Positions 1 to 8,543 are shown, counted from the first letter of the stretch. The stretch: 64,000 nt of DNA from Cuneatibacter sp. NSJ-177 (GCF_022867805.1 NZ_JALIFO010000002.1:62001-126000); one strand, 5' to 3'. Made by a program: numbers and translations. Notes: a model not told the origin generated them from the sequence alone.

Positions 1-556
1 ATTCCTTCTTCTGCGGGTTGAACAAAGGCGTCACCCAGCAGGCCGTGTTGAAATCAATGGCATAACAGCCGGTGAGGCGATAATACAGGTAGCTGTGAGC
101 ATAAAAAAGCTTTCTCACTTTCCCGTATTCTTCCGGCTCATTCTCCCGAACCCAGAGAAGGCGCGGAATAATATAGGTACTCTTCTCACAATGATCCCAC
201 GGCGTCACGCCAAAATCGAAAAGCGTGTGTTCCGGCTCCCGGATATCCGACTGGGTGATCCCGTTTCTCAAAGGACGGCCTTCCTCATCGGTTAGCCCGA
301 TGGAAGGGCACATGCCGCTGACCATGATGGATCTCACTCCCTCCGGCCGGACGCCGGAATCCTCCATAAGCCGGCGGATGATCCGGACAGCATCCAGCCA
401 CCAGTTCTGTTCCATGTCATGTTCCGCCCATCCAGGCTGTGGGCTTTGAACCAGATGGCCGATTGAATGGCTGGAAAGCAATCTGCCGCCGGCATCCATC
501 AGCGCCCCTTTGGTGTTGGTGGTCCCAATATCCACACTGATAAACAGTTCTGTCAA
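1..556 (-). CDS. FGGY-family carbohydrate kinase, N-terminal part (cut by window edge)
   Basis: The protein begins MTELFISVDIGTTNTKGAL, the ATP-phosphate loop (DxGTT) of the FGGY sugar-kinase superfamily (xylulokinase, glycerol kinase, LsrK), and later reads WAEHDMEQNW, also typical of the family. About 185 residues are in the window; the rest lies to the left. The start is a TTG at 556, chosen because the DxGTT loop must be inside the protein and a GGGAGGAAGAG site sits just upstream. It lies 24 bp downstream of the aldolase, in the same direction, so the two are probably co-transcribed: phosphorylation of a sugar-like substrate followed by aldol or thiolytic cleavage. Because the neighbour is LsrF-like, an LsrK-like role is possible, but a pentulose kinase fits equally well. 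Confidence 0.82.
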   Translation of the reverse strand, partial: MTELFISVDIGTTNTKGALMDAGGRLLSSHSIGHLVQSPQPGWAEHDMEQNWWLDAVRIIRRLMEDSGVRPEGVRSIMVSGMCPSIGLTDEEGRPLRNGITQSDIREPEHTLFDFGVTPWDHCEKSTYIIPRLLWVRENEPEEYGKVRKLFYAHSYLYYRLTGCYAIDFNTACWVTPLFNPQKKE

Positions 557-580
557 AGACTCTTCCTCCCCTCTGACCGG

Positions 581-1402
581 CTACCGGCCGCAAGTTTCCC
601 GGTAAATCTCCACGGCTTCTTCCACCCCGGCTCCGTGGTGAACCAAAGCCACCAGCCCTTTCGTCATTCCGAGCGGACAAGGGTCCTGCCAAATTTGGCG
701 TCCAAACACGCATCCGGCTGCCCCTGCCTTCAGGGCATCCTGCATCATAACAAACGTATCCCGCGGTGTCGCGCATTTTTTTCCGCCTGCAATGATAATC
801 GGAACTGGGCAAGCCTTTGTCACTGTCTGAAAGCTTTCCACACTCCCGGTATAATCCGTCTTCACCAGATCTGCGCCGAATTCCGAGGCAATCCGTGCCT
901 CAGAAGCCACCACCTCCGGCTCGTAAGGGTCCGCCACGCCGGGCGAAGGGCACGCGTGCATCTCTGCAATGCTGACCAGTCCATAGCGGTCGGACGCCGC
1001 CGCAAGTCCCCCGATGATCCGCAGAGTCTCTGCATCTACCCCGATCCCTGGAAATCCATAGGAGATCACCGCATCGGCTCCGATCCGCAGCGCATCCTCA
1101 ACCTGATACACTTGGTGCCATTCACGGAACTGTTCCCAATCGTCCCTGAACCGGGTCGCCCCTGTATCCATGCGGAGCACCTTGGCCAGATTACCGTCCA
1201 AAAGACTGCGGTAATGCTTCATCACTCCATAAGAAGTCATAATCGCATCGGCCCCGCCCTCGATCGCCGCCTCCATGGCCGGAACCGGATCCTCCAGTCC
1301 CCGGAATATTCCATTCATTCTGGCATGGTCCATCGCCAGCATCACCACCCGGCCGTCCTTGCCGAGAATTCTGCCAACCGCCGGTTTTTTGTCATATTTC
1401 AT
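581..1402 (-). CDS. Class I aldolase, DeoC/FbaB/LsrF family
   Basis: A 273-residue TIM-barrel aldolase of the FbaB/LsrF family. Visible marks are AMDHA (residues 24-28), the Schiff-base lysine in GADLVKTDYTG (K181) and the phosphate-binding loop IIIAGGKK (residues 202-209). FbaB cleaves fructose-1,6-bisphosphate; LsrF thiolyses phosphorylated AI-2; other members act on sulfo- or deoxy-sugar phosphates. The sequence alone does not choose the substrate. The ATG at 1402 is preferred over an upstream in-frame ATG at 1441 because GGAAGGAGGAAGG precedes it by the right distance. It is first gene of an operon with the FGGY kinase and is divergent from a PucR-like regulator, which probably controls it. 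Confidence 0.85.
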   Translation of the reverse strand: MKYDKKPAVGRILGKDGRVVMLAMDHARMNGIFRGLEDPVPAMEAAIEGGADAIMTSYGVMKHYRSLLDGNLAKVLRMDTGATRFRDDWEQFREWHQVYQVEDALRIGADAVISYGFPGIGVDAETLRIIGGLAAASDRYGLVSIAEMHACPSPGVADPYEPEVVASEARIASEFGADLVKTDYTGSVESFQTVTKACPVPIIIAGGKKCATPRDTFVMMQDALKAGAAGCVFGRQIWQDPCPLGMTKGLVALVHHGAGVEEAVEIYRETCGR

Positions 1403-1731
1403 TTTGCCTTCCTCCTTCCCAAACCTTGTCTGTGTATTCATCTTCCTTCCACGGCCGCTGGTAGGAAGTGTTTAAAATTATAGCAGAGATTATTTTTCCC
1501 GTATATGTCACACGCTTTTAAACTTTATCCTTCAAAATGTGCTATAGATACAATTTGTTTATTTTTTATCTTTTTATTCTTTTATTCTTTTTTATTTTTT
1601 CTGCTTATATATTATTATTTTTTAATTTTTCTTTGATTTAGGTACAATTACATTTAAATCCTTTGCCTATCCTGTTAATTATTTTTGTGTTTTTATACCA
1701 ATACCCTGTTTCTTCTACTATTACCGTTGAA
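1403..1731. other. AT-rich intergenic region between aldolase and PucR-like regulator
   Basis: No gene is visible. The stretch 1540-1650 is almost only A and T (long T runs with short A interruptions), unlike the rest of the window. For the leftward aldolase a good -10 (TATAAT, 1477-1482 on the minus strand) is present, but I see no matching -35 at 16-18 bp. This would fit a promoter that needs an activator; the divergent PucR-like protein is the obvious candidate. Confidence 0.5.
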
Positions 1732-1760
1732 TTGACAAACAAAAAAATATGTTGTACGAT
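1732..1760 (+). promoter_or_regulatory. Sigma-A promoter of the PucR-like regulator
   Basis: TTGACA (1732-1737), 17-bp spacer, TACGAT (1755-1760), about 40 bp upstream of the regulator start. The -35 is consensus and the -10 has two mismatches. Confidence 0.6.
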
Positions 1761-1801
1761 AGGAAGCATAAAGCGGATCGTTCTTTCCGGAGGTATCGAA
1801 T

Positions 1802-3358
1802 ATGGATGTTTCTGATCTCATTAACGAGCTATCTTCCTACCATCCCCTAGCTCTCAATATGTGCGACCACTGCCGTTCCTTCTCACAGGTCATGAAAATC
1901 CCGGAGTCCAGGGAAAACTTCCAGGAGGATACCCTCTACATCGGCACGGTATCCCAGGCCAAACGGCATCTCTCCAACATCAATTTCCTGCTGCTCCTCC
2001 TCATACGGGACCAAGAATCCATTCCTTCCGGCTGGGTCCCCGGCAATACGATTTACCTGTTCGACCGGATGTTAGACAGCGAAAAACTTTTGCTTCAATG
2101 CCGTTCCATTCTCAAGACATACGATGCCTATCTGCACCATTCCAGCAATCTTCTAAACCTGATGTTGACCGGTTCCTCTTTGGAAAGTATGGTGGATGCG
2201 GCAGCCCTTATCCTGCAAAATCCTCTTGTGGTCGTGGACCTCAACTTTAAAATCCTGGCATTCTCCCATGAGCAGCCACTGAGTAACCACCAATGGCTTC
2301 GAGCCATCAGCAGAGGCTACTGCTCCTTTGAATTCATCGCTGAATTCCAGCAGTCACGCCAGGTCCAGGAAGCATCCTCCTCCAAACGCCCTTTTTCCGT
2401 TCTCCTATCGGATGGAATGCAAATATGCGTCAGTAAAATGATGTTTCAACAGCAGCATTCCGGATATCTGATCGCTTTTGAACATAAATCGCCCTTTAGC
2501 TGGATGAACACGGACCTGATGGTGCTGGCCAGCAATGTGATTTCCTACATTGTAAAGACGCAAAATGAGCTGGACCGGACGATCCACGGCTATTATGGGG
2601 AGCATATCATCATTGAATGTCTGATGGGAGAATTCAAGAACCGTCAAGGTTTTCAGGAACGGATCCGGAATACAGAATTTGAGCAGCCGGCCCTTTACCG
2701 GGTGATTGTGATCGATGTGGAGCATTATCAAAATTTTGATCCCAAAAAAGAAGTGTTAAAAGAACAATTTTCCAAAATGTTTCTATCTTCGTGGACGATC
2801 TGGTGTATGGGGCATGTAGTCTGCGTGGTCAACACCAGCGAAATGGAGGATACCTTCCCGGAAATCCTGGAAGCGGAGCGGGAATTTTTCCTGGACAAGC
2901 ATCTCCGGCTGGGAATCAGCGACACTTTTTCCGATCTGTATGAGATAGCCGCCTACGATAAGCAAAGTCTGAGAACTCTGGATCTGTCCGCCAAGCTCCG
3001 GCCGGAACACTGGTTCTGTTTTTACGACGATTACAAATTTTATGATTTGATTCAAAGCACATCCCACACAAGAATTGAGAACTTTTTCTCCGTCGCGTTT
3101 CGGAAGGTCCAAAATTATGATCAGGAAAATCACACAGACTATCTGGAGACCATCTATGAGTACCTGATCTGCGGAAAAAACCTGAACAAGACCGCCAACA
3201 AACTTTACGTTCACAAAAATACGGTCTCCTACCGCATCGGTAAAGCAAAGGAGTTGTTCGGTATTGACTTGGCCAATACCCGGATCAGCGTCTATTTCCT
3301 CTACTCTTACTGGATGATGCAGATGTTGGATTTACAAATGCTGGAGGAGGTGAAATAG
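1802..3358 (+). CDS. PucR/CdaR-type transcriptional regulator
   Basis: 518 residues with the PucR C-terminal helix-turn-helix at about residues 455-505 (ETIYEYLICGKNLNKTA, then KLYVHKNTVSYRIGKAKEL). This 'sparse' HTH with an HKNTVxYRI recognition segment is diagnostic of the PucR/CdaR family. The preceding 450 residues contain a probable sensory region with no catalytic motif that I can recognise. The ATG at 1802 follows TTTCCGGAGG. The gene is divergent from the aldolase-kinase operon, which suggests it senses a substrate of that pathway and activates it. PucR proteins are usually activators; the poor -35 of the target promoter agrees with that, but it is inference. Confidence 0.85.
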   Translation: MDVSDLINELSSYHPLALNMCDHCRSFSQVMKIPESRENFQEDTLYIGTVSQAKRHLSNINFLLLLLIRDQESIPSGWVPGNTIYLFDRMLDSEKLLLQCRSILKTYDAYLHHSSNLLNLMLTGSSLESMVDAAALILQNPLVVVDLNFKILAFSHEQPLSNHQWLRAISRGYCSFEFIAEFQQSRQVQEASSSKRPFSVLLSDGMQICVSKMMFQQQHSGYLIAFEHKSPFSWMNTDLMVLASNVISYIVKTQNELDRTIHGYYGEHIIIECLMGEFKNRQGFQERIRNTEFEQPALYRVIVIDVEHYQNFDPKKEVLKEQFSKMFLSSWTIWCMGHVVCVVNTSEMEDTFPEILEAEREFFLDKHLRLGISDTFSDLYEIAAYDKQSLRTLDLSAKLRPEHWFCFYDDYKFYDLIQSTSHTRIENFFSVAFRKVQNYDQENHTDYLETIYEYLICGKNLNKTANKLYVHKNTVSYRIGKAKELFGIDLANTRISVYFLYSYWMMQMLDLQMLEEVK

Positions 3359-3392
3359 GCACGTATCCCCCTCTTTCCAGCCGGTTCTATGT

Positions 3393-3447
3393 ATGGAGAC
3401 CCAAAATACCGCAGGCTTTCACAGCCTGCGGTATTTTGGGTCTCCAT
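3393..3447. terminator. Strong bidirectional terminator hairpin
   Basis: Perfect 25-bp inverted repeat: arms 3393-3417 and 3423-3447 with a 5-nt loop (TTCAC). It lies between the converging regulator (+) and aldo/keto reductase (-) and probably stops transcription from both sides. The T-tract after the right arm is interrupted. Confidence 0.75.
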
Positions 3448-3464
3448 GTTAATACTTTCTTTTA

Positions 3465-4289
3465 TCACCCATTAAACGTCAGAGGATCCAATCCCATATG
3501 CCCATTGCATTCCAGCCCGCGCATGGCTTCCATCTCCGTCTCTGTCAGGCTGAAATCGAAGACATCGGCATTCTCTCTAATGCGCTCTGCATGGCCGGAT
3601 TTGGGAATCGGCACCGTTCCCCGTTGCAGATGCCAGCGCAGGATCACCTGGCTTGGCGTTTTCCCGTATTTCCCGCTCAGGCTCTTGATCGTCTCATTGT
3701 CCTGATAACGCCCGCGCCCGATCGGGCTGTAGGCGATCCTGACAATGCCCCGCTCTTTGCAGAAATCCTGAAGATCGTTCTGCTGGTAACCCGGATGCAC
3801 TTCCATCTCATTGATGGCAGGATAAGCTCCGAATTGACGGCGAACCACCTCGATCTGATCTTCTTGGAAGTTGGATACCCCGACGGTCCGAATGAGCCCC
3901 CGCTCCCTCAGATTCAGCAAGACCTCATAGGCTCTCAGCCTCCTGGCCTCGTCGGTTCCGGGCCAGTGCAGCAGCATGGCGTCCAGATACTCCACGCCCA
4001 ATTCCTTCATGGAGGTTACAACGGCTTCCTCTGCCGCATCGTAGGCGGTCGGCCAGACCTTAGAGAGTACGAACAAGTCTTCCCTTTTCCCGGCAAACTG
4101 CTTCAGCGCAGCACCGACCTCCGCCTCATTCCCGTACCGGGCCGCAGAATCGATATAGCGGTATCCGGTTTCAATCGCCGTAGCCACGGCCTTGGTGATT
4201 TCATCCCCATAAGAATTATAGCAGCCAAATCCAAAGACCGGCATCTCCCTGCCATCCAGCAGCTCTGTCTGATCCGTAATTGTCATCAT
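3465..4289 (-). CDS. Aldo/keto reductase (AKR5-like)
   Basis: 274 residues with the complete AKR catalytic tetrad: D47 and Y52 in IDSAARYGN, K77 in VLSKVWP, and H108 in MLLHWPG. The C-terminal half has the NADPH-binding GTVPIPKSGHAERI segment. Such enzymes reduce small aldehydes, ketones or 2,5-diketo-D-gluconate with NADPH in the cytoplasm; the true substrate is not visible. The start is ATG-ATG with GGAGTG upstream. It lies 18 bp downstream of the shikimate kinase gene in the same direction, probably one transcript without an evident pathway link. Confidence 0.9.
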   Translation of the reverse strand: MMTITDQTELLDGREMPVFGFGCYNSYGDEITKAVATAIETGYRYIDSAARYGNEAEVGAALKQFAGKREDLFVLSKVWPTAYDAAEEAVVTSMKELGVEYLDAMLLHWPGTDEARRLRAYEVLLNLRERGLIRTVGVSNFQEDQIEVVRRQFGAYPAINEMEVHPGYQQNDLQDFCKERGIVRIAYSPIGRGRYQDNETIKSLSGKYGKTPSQVILRWHLQRGTVPIPKSGHAERIRENADVFDFSLTETEMEAMRGLECNGHMGLDPLTFNG

Positions 4290-4307
4290 TTTTCACACTC
4301 CTTCATT

Positions 4308-4805
4308 TTATTTTCCGCAGGCTTCTTTGATCTTCCTTACCACGTCCCGGAGCATCAAGCCTGTCCCATCCACGGTCACATGTGCGTATCGCTCGTAGAG
4401 AGGAACCCGTTCGTCGTAGAGATCCCGCAGGGACTGATCCTCCCGGACCGAGACGCCTCTCTGCGCCAGATCTCCCAGCCGCTCCTCGATCTCCTCATAG
4501 GTCAGCCTCAGGTACACCACGGTTCCGATGTTCCTCAGATGTTCCATGGCTTTGCACCCGTACACTACGCTTCCCCCTGTGGCAATGATGGATCGCTCGG
4601 CTTCGATGGAGGCATTGACTTCCTCCTCGATCTGATTGAAACGTATCAGTCCCTCCTGCTCAATGATTTCACACAGAAGCCGTTTTTCCCTGGCCTGGAT
4701 CAGCAGATCGGAATCGATAAACTCATAGCCCAGATTTTTGGCCAATACCACGCCAACGGTGCTCTTCCCGCATCCCGGCATTCCGATTAAAACAATGTTG
4801 TCCAC
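4308..4805 (-). CDS. aroK: Shikimate kinase
   Basis: A 165-residue P-loop kinase that phosphorylates shikimate at the 3-hydroxyl in aromatic amino acid synthesis. It has the Walker A loop GMPGCGKST (residues 8-16), the DSD magnesium/substrate motif (31-33), and a GGS motif near residue 78. I chose the GTG at 4805, since AAAGGAGG lies 6 nt upstream and the family normally starts just before the NIVLIG strand. An in-frame ATG at 4886 would add 27 residues but has no ribosome site. Length matches AroK. The other aro genes are not in the window. Confidence 0.88.
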   Translation of the reverse strand: MDNIVLIGMPGCGKSTVGVVLAKNLGYEFIDSDLLIQAREKRLLCEIIEQEGLIRFNQIEEEVNASIEAERSIIATGGSVVYGCKAMEHLRNIGTVVYLRLTYEEIEERLGDLAQRGVSVREDQSLRDLYDERVPLYERYAHVTVDGTGLMLRDVVRKIKEACGK

Positions 4806-5003
4806 GTCCGCCTCCTTTGTCAATATTTTATCATCATACAATATTCTGCGTTCAAAATCAATGGGGACTTCTCTCCCGTTTTTCATCGAGTGATTGAAAA
4901 AGAAGAGAGGATTGCGGTTTCCAAAATAGAAAACGCTGTCCTCTCCTCTTTTCCTTTCATCCGCCTTCTTCTGTACCCATCTCTGCGGCCGGATAAAAAC
5001 CGG

Positions 5004-5819
5004 TTAGGCTGCGCCGCCTGCCAGCTGATCCAGGGATTTAAATTGGTATCCCATCTCCTCCCATTTCGTCAAAAGCTCATCCATGATCTCCGCGTTGGTC
5101 TGGGAAGTGCTGTGCAGCAGGACGACGGCGCCGGGGTGAATCCGGCCGAGCAGCTTTTTAAACGCTTCCTCCTTGGTCGGCTGCTGATCCTGATACCAGT
5201 CCACATAGGCCAAGCTCCAGAAAAACGTCTGATATCCCATCTCCTTTGCCATAGAAAGATTGGATTCGCTGTATTTTCCCTGGGGCGGCCGGTAATATTT
5301 CGTCATCGGGGCTCCGACGATCTGTTCATACAGGGTTTCTACATCCTGAAGCTCCTTGGCAAAAGCTTCTTTCGTAGAAATCTTGGACATGTCCGGGTGG
5401 GTGTAGGTATGATTTCCGATGGTATGGCCCTCCTCGACGATCCGACGGATCAGATCCGGGTCGGATTTCATCAAAGTCCCGACTACGAAAAAGGTTGCCG
5501 GAGCATTGTGTTTTTTCAGCGCATCCAAAATGGCCGGCATATTTCCATTCTCATACCCACAGTCAAAGGTGAGATACAGCACTTTTTCCGTCGTATCCTC
5601 GGCATAGTAGGCATTATACTGCTTGAGCTCCTCAAAGCTGGCATTGGCAACCGGAGGTTCGCCTTCCTGCTGAAAACTCAATCCCCAGTCCCCCTCGGCC
5701 GCCGCGGGAACCGCTTCCGGCTGAAAATATTCGACGCCCCGCGCCGTCAGATCCCCGGCCAGGAAAGCCGCGGCAAAGAGGAGGAGCACCCTCGCTCCCT
5801 TTACAATCTTCCGTTTCAT
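5004..5819 (-). CDS. pdaA: Polysaccharide deacetylase, PdaA-like
   Basis: 271 residues. An N-terminal hydrophobic segment (about residues 10-22) acts as signal peptide or anchor, followed by a NodB-fold deacetylase. Metal and catalytic residues are visible: D86 in LTFDCGYE, and H137/H141 in NHTYTHPDMS; YYRPPQGKYSE is the conserved substrate-side motif. The TFDCGYENG form is that of PdaA, which removes acetyl groups from muramic acid and is needed for muramic-delta-lactam in spore cortex. A sporulating relative would fit, but a general peptidoglycan or chitooligosaccharide deacetylase cannot be excluded. It seems to be transcribed alone. Confidence 0.83.
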   Translation of the reverse strand: MKRKIVKGARVLLLFAAAFLAGDLTARGVEYFQPEAVPAAAEGDWGLSFQQEGEPPVANASFEELKQYNAYYAEDTTEKVLYLTFDCGYENGNMPAILDALKKHNAPATFFVVGTLMKSDPDLIRRIVEEGHTIGNHTYTHPDMSKISTKEAFAKELQDVETLYEQIVGAPMTKYYRPPQGKYSESNLSMAKEMGYQTFFWSLAYVDWYQDQQPTKEEAFKKLLGRIHPGAVVLLHSTSQTNAEIMDELLTKWEEMGYQFKSLDQLAGGAA

Positions 5820-5960
5820 ATACGACCACCAATCAGAGTTTGTATTAAATATATGGATTCGGCTGGCTTTTATGCCAGGCTTTTTGTTCCGTTTCCTCTT
5901 CCCGGCATAGGATTCCCTACCATCCCTAGTTGATCCAGCAGATCAATGGATCTTGTCCAT

Positions 5961-6000
5961 AGCAAAAAGCAGTCCCCGGATCCCGGAAACTGCTTTTGCT
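5961..6000 (-). terminator. Terminator of the tRNA operon
   Basis: Near-perfect inverted repeat AGCAAAAGCAGTTTCCGG ... CCGGGGACTGCTTTTTGCT on the minus strand, 23 bp after the last tRNA. The run of T lies within the second arm. Confidence 0.65.
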
Positions 6001-6022
6001 GTCAGCGGCATGTTTCATTTTC

Positions 6023-6104
6023 TGCGGATAATGGGACTTGAACCCATACCTCGTGAGAGACAGGAACCTAAATCCTGCGTGTCTGCCAATTCCACCATAT
6101 CCGC
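6023..6104 (-). tRNA. tRNA-Leu (TAG)
   Basis: 82-nt type II tRNA without encoded CCA. Acceptor GCGGATA pairs with TATCCGC (discriminator A); the anticodon loop TTTAGGT gives TAG, reading CUA/CUN leucine codons. A long variable arm and GGTTCAAGTCC T-loop are present. Last gene of the tRNA operon. Confidence 0.95.
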
Positions 6105-6152
6105 GCAATTTCTGATAGAAAAAACAAGCTTGAATATCAAGCCTGTTTCAAA

Positions 6153-6226
<74 letters not shown>

Positions 6227-6252
6227 TGATTCTGCCATATTTATGGGCAACT

Positions 6253-6337
6253 GCCGGCAACCGGAATCGAACCGGTACGAGTGTCGCCACCCGCAGGATT
6301 TTAAGTCCTGTGCGTCTGCCAGTTCCGCCATGCCGGC
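6253..6337 (-). tRNA. tRNA-Leu (TAA)
   Basis: 85-nt type II tRNA. Acceptor GCCGGCA/TGCCGGC; anticodon stem CAGGA/TCCTG with loop CTTAAAA gives TAA (UUA/UUG leucine). No CCA encoded. Confidence 0.95.
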
Positions 6338-6358
6338 ATGGAAGCTGTATGCGACCAA

Positions 6359-6432
6359 CGACCCGAATGGGACTCGAACCCACGACCTCCGCCGTGACAG
6401 GGCGGCGCTCTAACCAACTGAGCCATCGGGCC
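6359..6432 (-). tRNA. tRNA-Asp (GTC)
   Basis: 74-nt tRNA. Acceptor GGCCCGA/TCGGGTC with one G-T pair and discriminator G; anticodon stem CCGCC/GGCGG with loop CTGTCAC gives GTC. Confidence 0.95.
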
Positions 6433-6465
6433 AAACAAAAATTTTCACACCCGGAGGATGCGCAA

Positions 6466-6539
6466 TGGACCTTCGGGGACTCGAACCCAGGACCGACCGG
6501 TTATGAGCCGGTTGCTCTAACCAACTGAGCTAAAGGTCC
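6466..6539 (-). tRNA. tRNA with CAT anticodon, probably tRNA-Ile2 (lysidine), else elongator Met
   Basis: 74-nt tRNA. Acceptor GGACCTT/AAGGTCC, anticodon stem ACCGG/CCGGT with loop CTCATAA, anticodon CAT. The acceptor carries C4-G69 and C5-G68, which are known positive determinants for TilS, the enzyme that turns C34 into lysidine and makes the tRNA read AUA as isoleucine. Elongator tRNA-Met usually lacks these pairs. It is not the initiator, since its first pair G1-C72 is intact. The isoleucine call is inference. Confidence 0.85.
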
Positions 6540-6547
6540 AAGCGAAG

Positions 6548-6619
6548 TGACTCCGACGGGAATCGAACCCGTGTTACCGCCGTGAAAGGGCGATGTCTTA
6601 ACCGCTTGACCACGGAGCC
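6548..6619 (-). tRNA. tRNA-Glu (TTC)
   Basis: 72-nt tRNA. Acceptor GGCTCCG/CGGAGTC with one G-T pair, discriminator A; anticodon loop CTTTCAC gives TTC. First gene of the six-tRNA operon. Confidence 0.95.
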
Positions 6620-6653
6620 AAAAGCATTCCCCGGTAAGGGACTGACCTAAAAT

Positions 6654-6682
6654 AGAATATCACATTTACCAGGGAAATGCAA
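6654..6682 (-). promoter_or_regulatory. Promoter of the tRNA operon
   Basis: On the minus strand TTGCAT (6682-6677), 17-bp spacer, TATTCT (6659-6654), about 35 bp before tRNA-Glu. Confidence 0.6.
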
Positions 6683-6781
6683 GGACTTTTTCGCAAGGAT
6701 TTTTTACAAATTTCATGATCCGCCGCAGCCTTCTTCCCGGCAAACTGCGCTTTCAAAAATGCAGGGAAGACCGGGCTATAT

Positions 6782-7576
6782 TTAGGACAGCATCATCCGG
6801 TCGTTGGCAAAGTTTCCGCCGCTGGCCTGCTCGAATTTCTCCAGGAGGTCCGAAACCTTCAGTTTCTTCTTCTCCTCTCCCGCGACATCGTAGATGATTC
6901 TTCCCTCGTACATCATCACCAACCGGTTTCCGTGGGCGATGGCGTCCTTCATATTATGGGTGATCATGATGGCGGTCAGATGATCCTTCGCAATGATCCG
7001 GTCCGTCGCGTCCAACACTTTAGCCGCGGTCTTCGGATCCAGGGCCGCTGTGTGCTCATCCAAGAGCAGCAGCTTCGGTTTTTTTAATGTCGCCATCAAA
7101 AGCGTCAGCGCCTGGCGCTGTCCGCCGGAGAGCAGGCCAACCTTCGAGGTGAGCCGGTCTTCCAAGCCCAGATCCAAAATCCGCAGCTGCTCCTGAAACA
7201 GCGTCCGCTCCTTGTGGGTGATCCCTGGACGGAGGGTCCGAAGCGCCCCTCTGCGGGAGGCTAAAGCCATATTCTCTTCGATCTGCATGCTGGCGGCGGT
7301 CCCGGTCATGGGATCCTGGAACACGCGGCCCAGATAACGGGCCCGCTTAAATTCGGGTAGACGCGTCACATTGATCCCATCGATCTCGATTCTTCCCTCG
7401 TCCACCGGCCAGACGCCGGCCACTGCGTTGAGCATTGTGGATTTTCCCGCGCCGTTTCCGCCGATGACCGTGACAAAATCGCCGTCCTCCAGGTGAAGAG
7501 ACAGGCCGTTCAGCGCTGTCTTTTCATTGACGGTTCCCACATTAAAGGTTTTACTGATTTCTTTGATATTAAGCAC
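6782..7576 (-). CDS. ABC transporter ATP-binding protein (TrpZ-like)
   Basis: 264 residues of a single ABC ATPase domain: Walker A GGNGAGKST (about 39-47), signature LSGGQRQALT, Walker B LLLLDEHTAALD and H-loop ITHNM. It energises the permease encoded just upstream; the GTG start overlaps the permease stop by 8 bp. The operon order (binding protein, permease, ATPase) and the PF04392-type binding protein match the TrpXYZ/TyrXYZ importer group, for which aromatic amino acids have been predicted as substrates in other Firmicutes. No T-box or other ligand-specific leader was recognised here, so the substrate is open. Confidence 0.88.
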   Translation of the reverse strand: MLNIKEISKTFNVGTVNEKTALNGLSLHLEDGDFVTVIGGNGAGKSTMLNAVAGVWPVDEGRIEIDGINVTRLPEFKRARYLGRVFQDPMTGTAASMQIEENMALASRRGALRTLRPGITHKERTLFQEQLRILDLGLEDRLTSKVGLLSGGQRQALTLLMATLKKPKLLLLDEHTAALDPKTAAKVLDATDRIIAKDHLTAIMITHNMKDAIAHGNRLVMMYEGRIIYDVAGEEKKKLKVSDLLEKFEQASGGNFANDRMMLS

Positions 7577-8513
7577 GGGAAGCGCCTCCTTTTTTCAACG
7601 ATTTCACAGGCTTGGAGAAATACTTTCCTTTGATATAAGGGATCGCCAAAAACACAGCGACGACCAGAGCGGAAAGCAGCTTCAAATCATTGGAATTTAG
7701 GCCGAGCCACAGGACTATCTGGAGAACCAGATAATAAAGAATTGCGCCCAGGGCCACCGAGAGCAGCTTAAATGCGAAATTCCCGGAGATCTTTCCGAAC
7801 ACAACCTGTCCGATGATCACGGCGGCCAGACCGATGACAATGGCGCCTCTTCCCATGTTCACATCGGCAAAGCCCTGATATTGGGCGTACAGACCGCTGG
7901 CAAAAGCCACGATGCCGTTGGAGAGCATCAGGCCCAGGATCTTGCTGAAATTGGTATTGATCCCCTGGGCCCGCGACATGTTGGGATTGGAGCCCGTCGC
8001 ACGGATCGAGCAGCCGAGCTCGGTGCCGAAGAACCAGTATAAAATTCCGATCAGGACAAGAATGATCAGCGCGACGATGAAAATGGTGTTCTGATAAAAC
8101 GGAACATCCTTCACATTGCGCAGGGATACCAGCAGAGGATACTTGTCCACACTGATGGCTTGATTAGCCTTGCCTCCCATAATCCGAAGATTGATGGAAT
8201 AAAGGCCAAGCTGAGTCAAGATGCCCGCCAGGATGGCCGGGATCCCCATGGTTGTATGGAACAGCCCCGTCACCAGTCCGGCCAGCATTCCGGCTCCAAA
8301 GGCGCACAGCAGAGAAAAGCCAACGGAATGGCCGTCCAGCATCAGCATGATACAGACCGCGCCGCCGGTGCACATGGTCCCATCCACAGTCAGATCCGCC
8401 AGATCCAAAACTTTGTAGGTAATGTACACGCCGATGGCCATGATGCCCCAGATCAGTCCCTGGGCGCACGCCCCCGGCAGCGCGTTGAACAGTGCAGTAA
8501 TATCGAGATTCAC
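7569..8513 (-). CDS. ABC transporter permease (TrpY-like, BPD_transp_2 family)
   Basis: A 314-residue membrane protein with about 8-9 hydrophobic segments. LADLTVDGTMCTGGAV near the N-terminus and QGFADVNMGRGAIVIGLAAVIIG in the second half are typical of this permease group. The start is a GTG at 8513 with GGGAGG 8 nt upstream. A longer frame reaching a TTG at 8582 lacks a ribosome site and would add a hydrophilic extension before the first membrane segment. It forms the channel of the importer with the ATPase that overlaps its 3' end. Confidence 0.87.
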   Translation of the reverse strand: MNLDITALFNALPGACAQGLIWGIMAIGVYITYKVLDLADLTVDGTMCTGGAVCIMLMLDGHSVGFSLLCAFGAGMLAGLVTGLFHTTMGIPAILAGILTQLGLYSINLRIMGGKANQAISVDKYPLLVSLRNVKDVPFYQNTIFIVALIILVLIGILYWFFGTELGCSIRATGSNPNMSRAQGINTNFSKILGLMLSNGIVAFASGLYAQYQGFADVNMGRGAIVIGLAAVIIGQVVFGKISGNFAFKLLSVALGAILYYLVLQIVLWLGLNSNDLKLLSALVVAVFLAIPYIKGKYFSKPVKSLKKGGASRA

Positions 8514-8543
8514 ACTACTATCCTCCCATTCTCCAATAATCGC

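Noticed and set aside
467-1483. Long open frame on the plus strand across the kinase and aldolase genes
   Set aside because: It is antisense to two genes with clear family motifs and ribosome sites; the translated product has no recognisable fold and is His/Arg/Pro-rich as expected of an antisense frame in GC-rich DNA.
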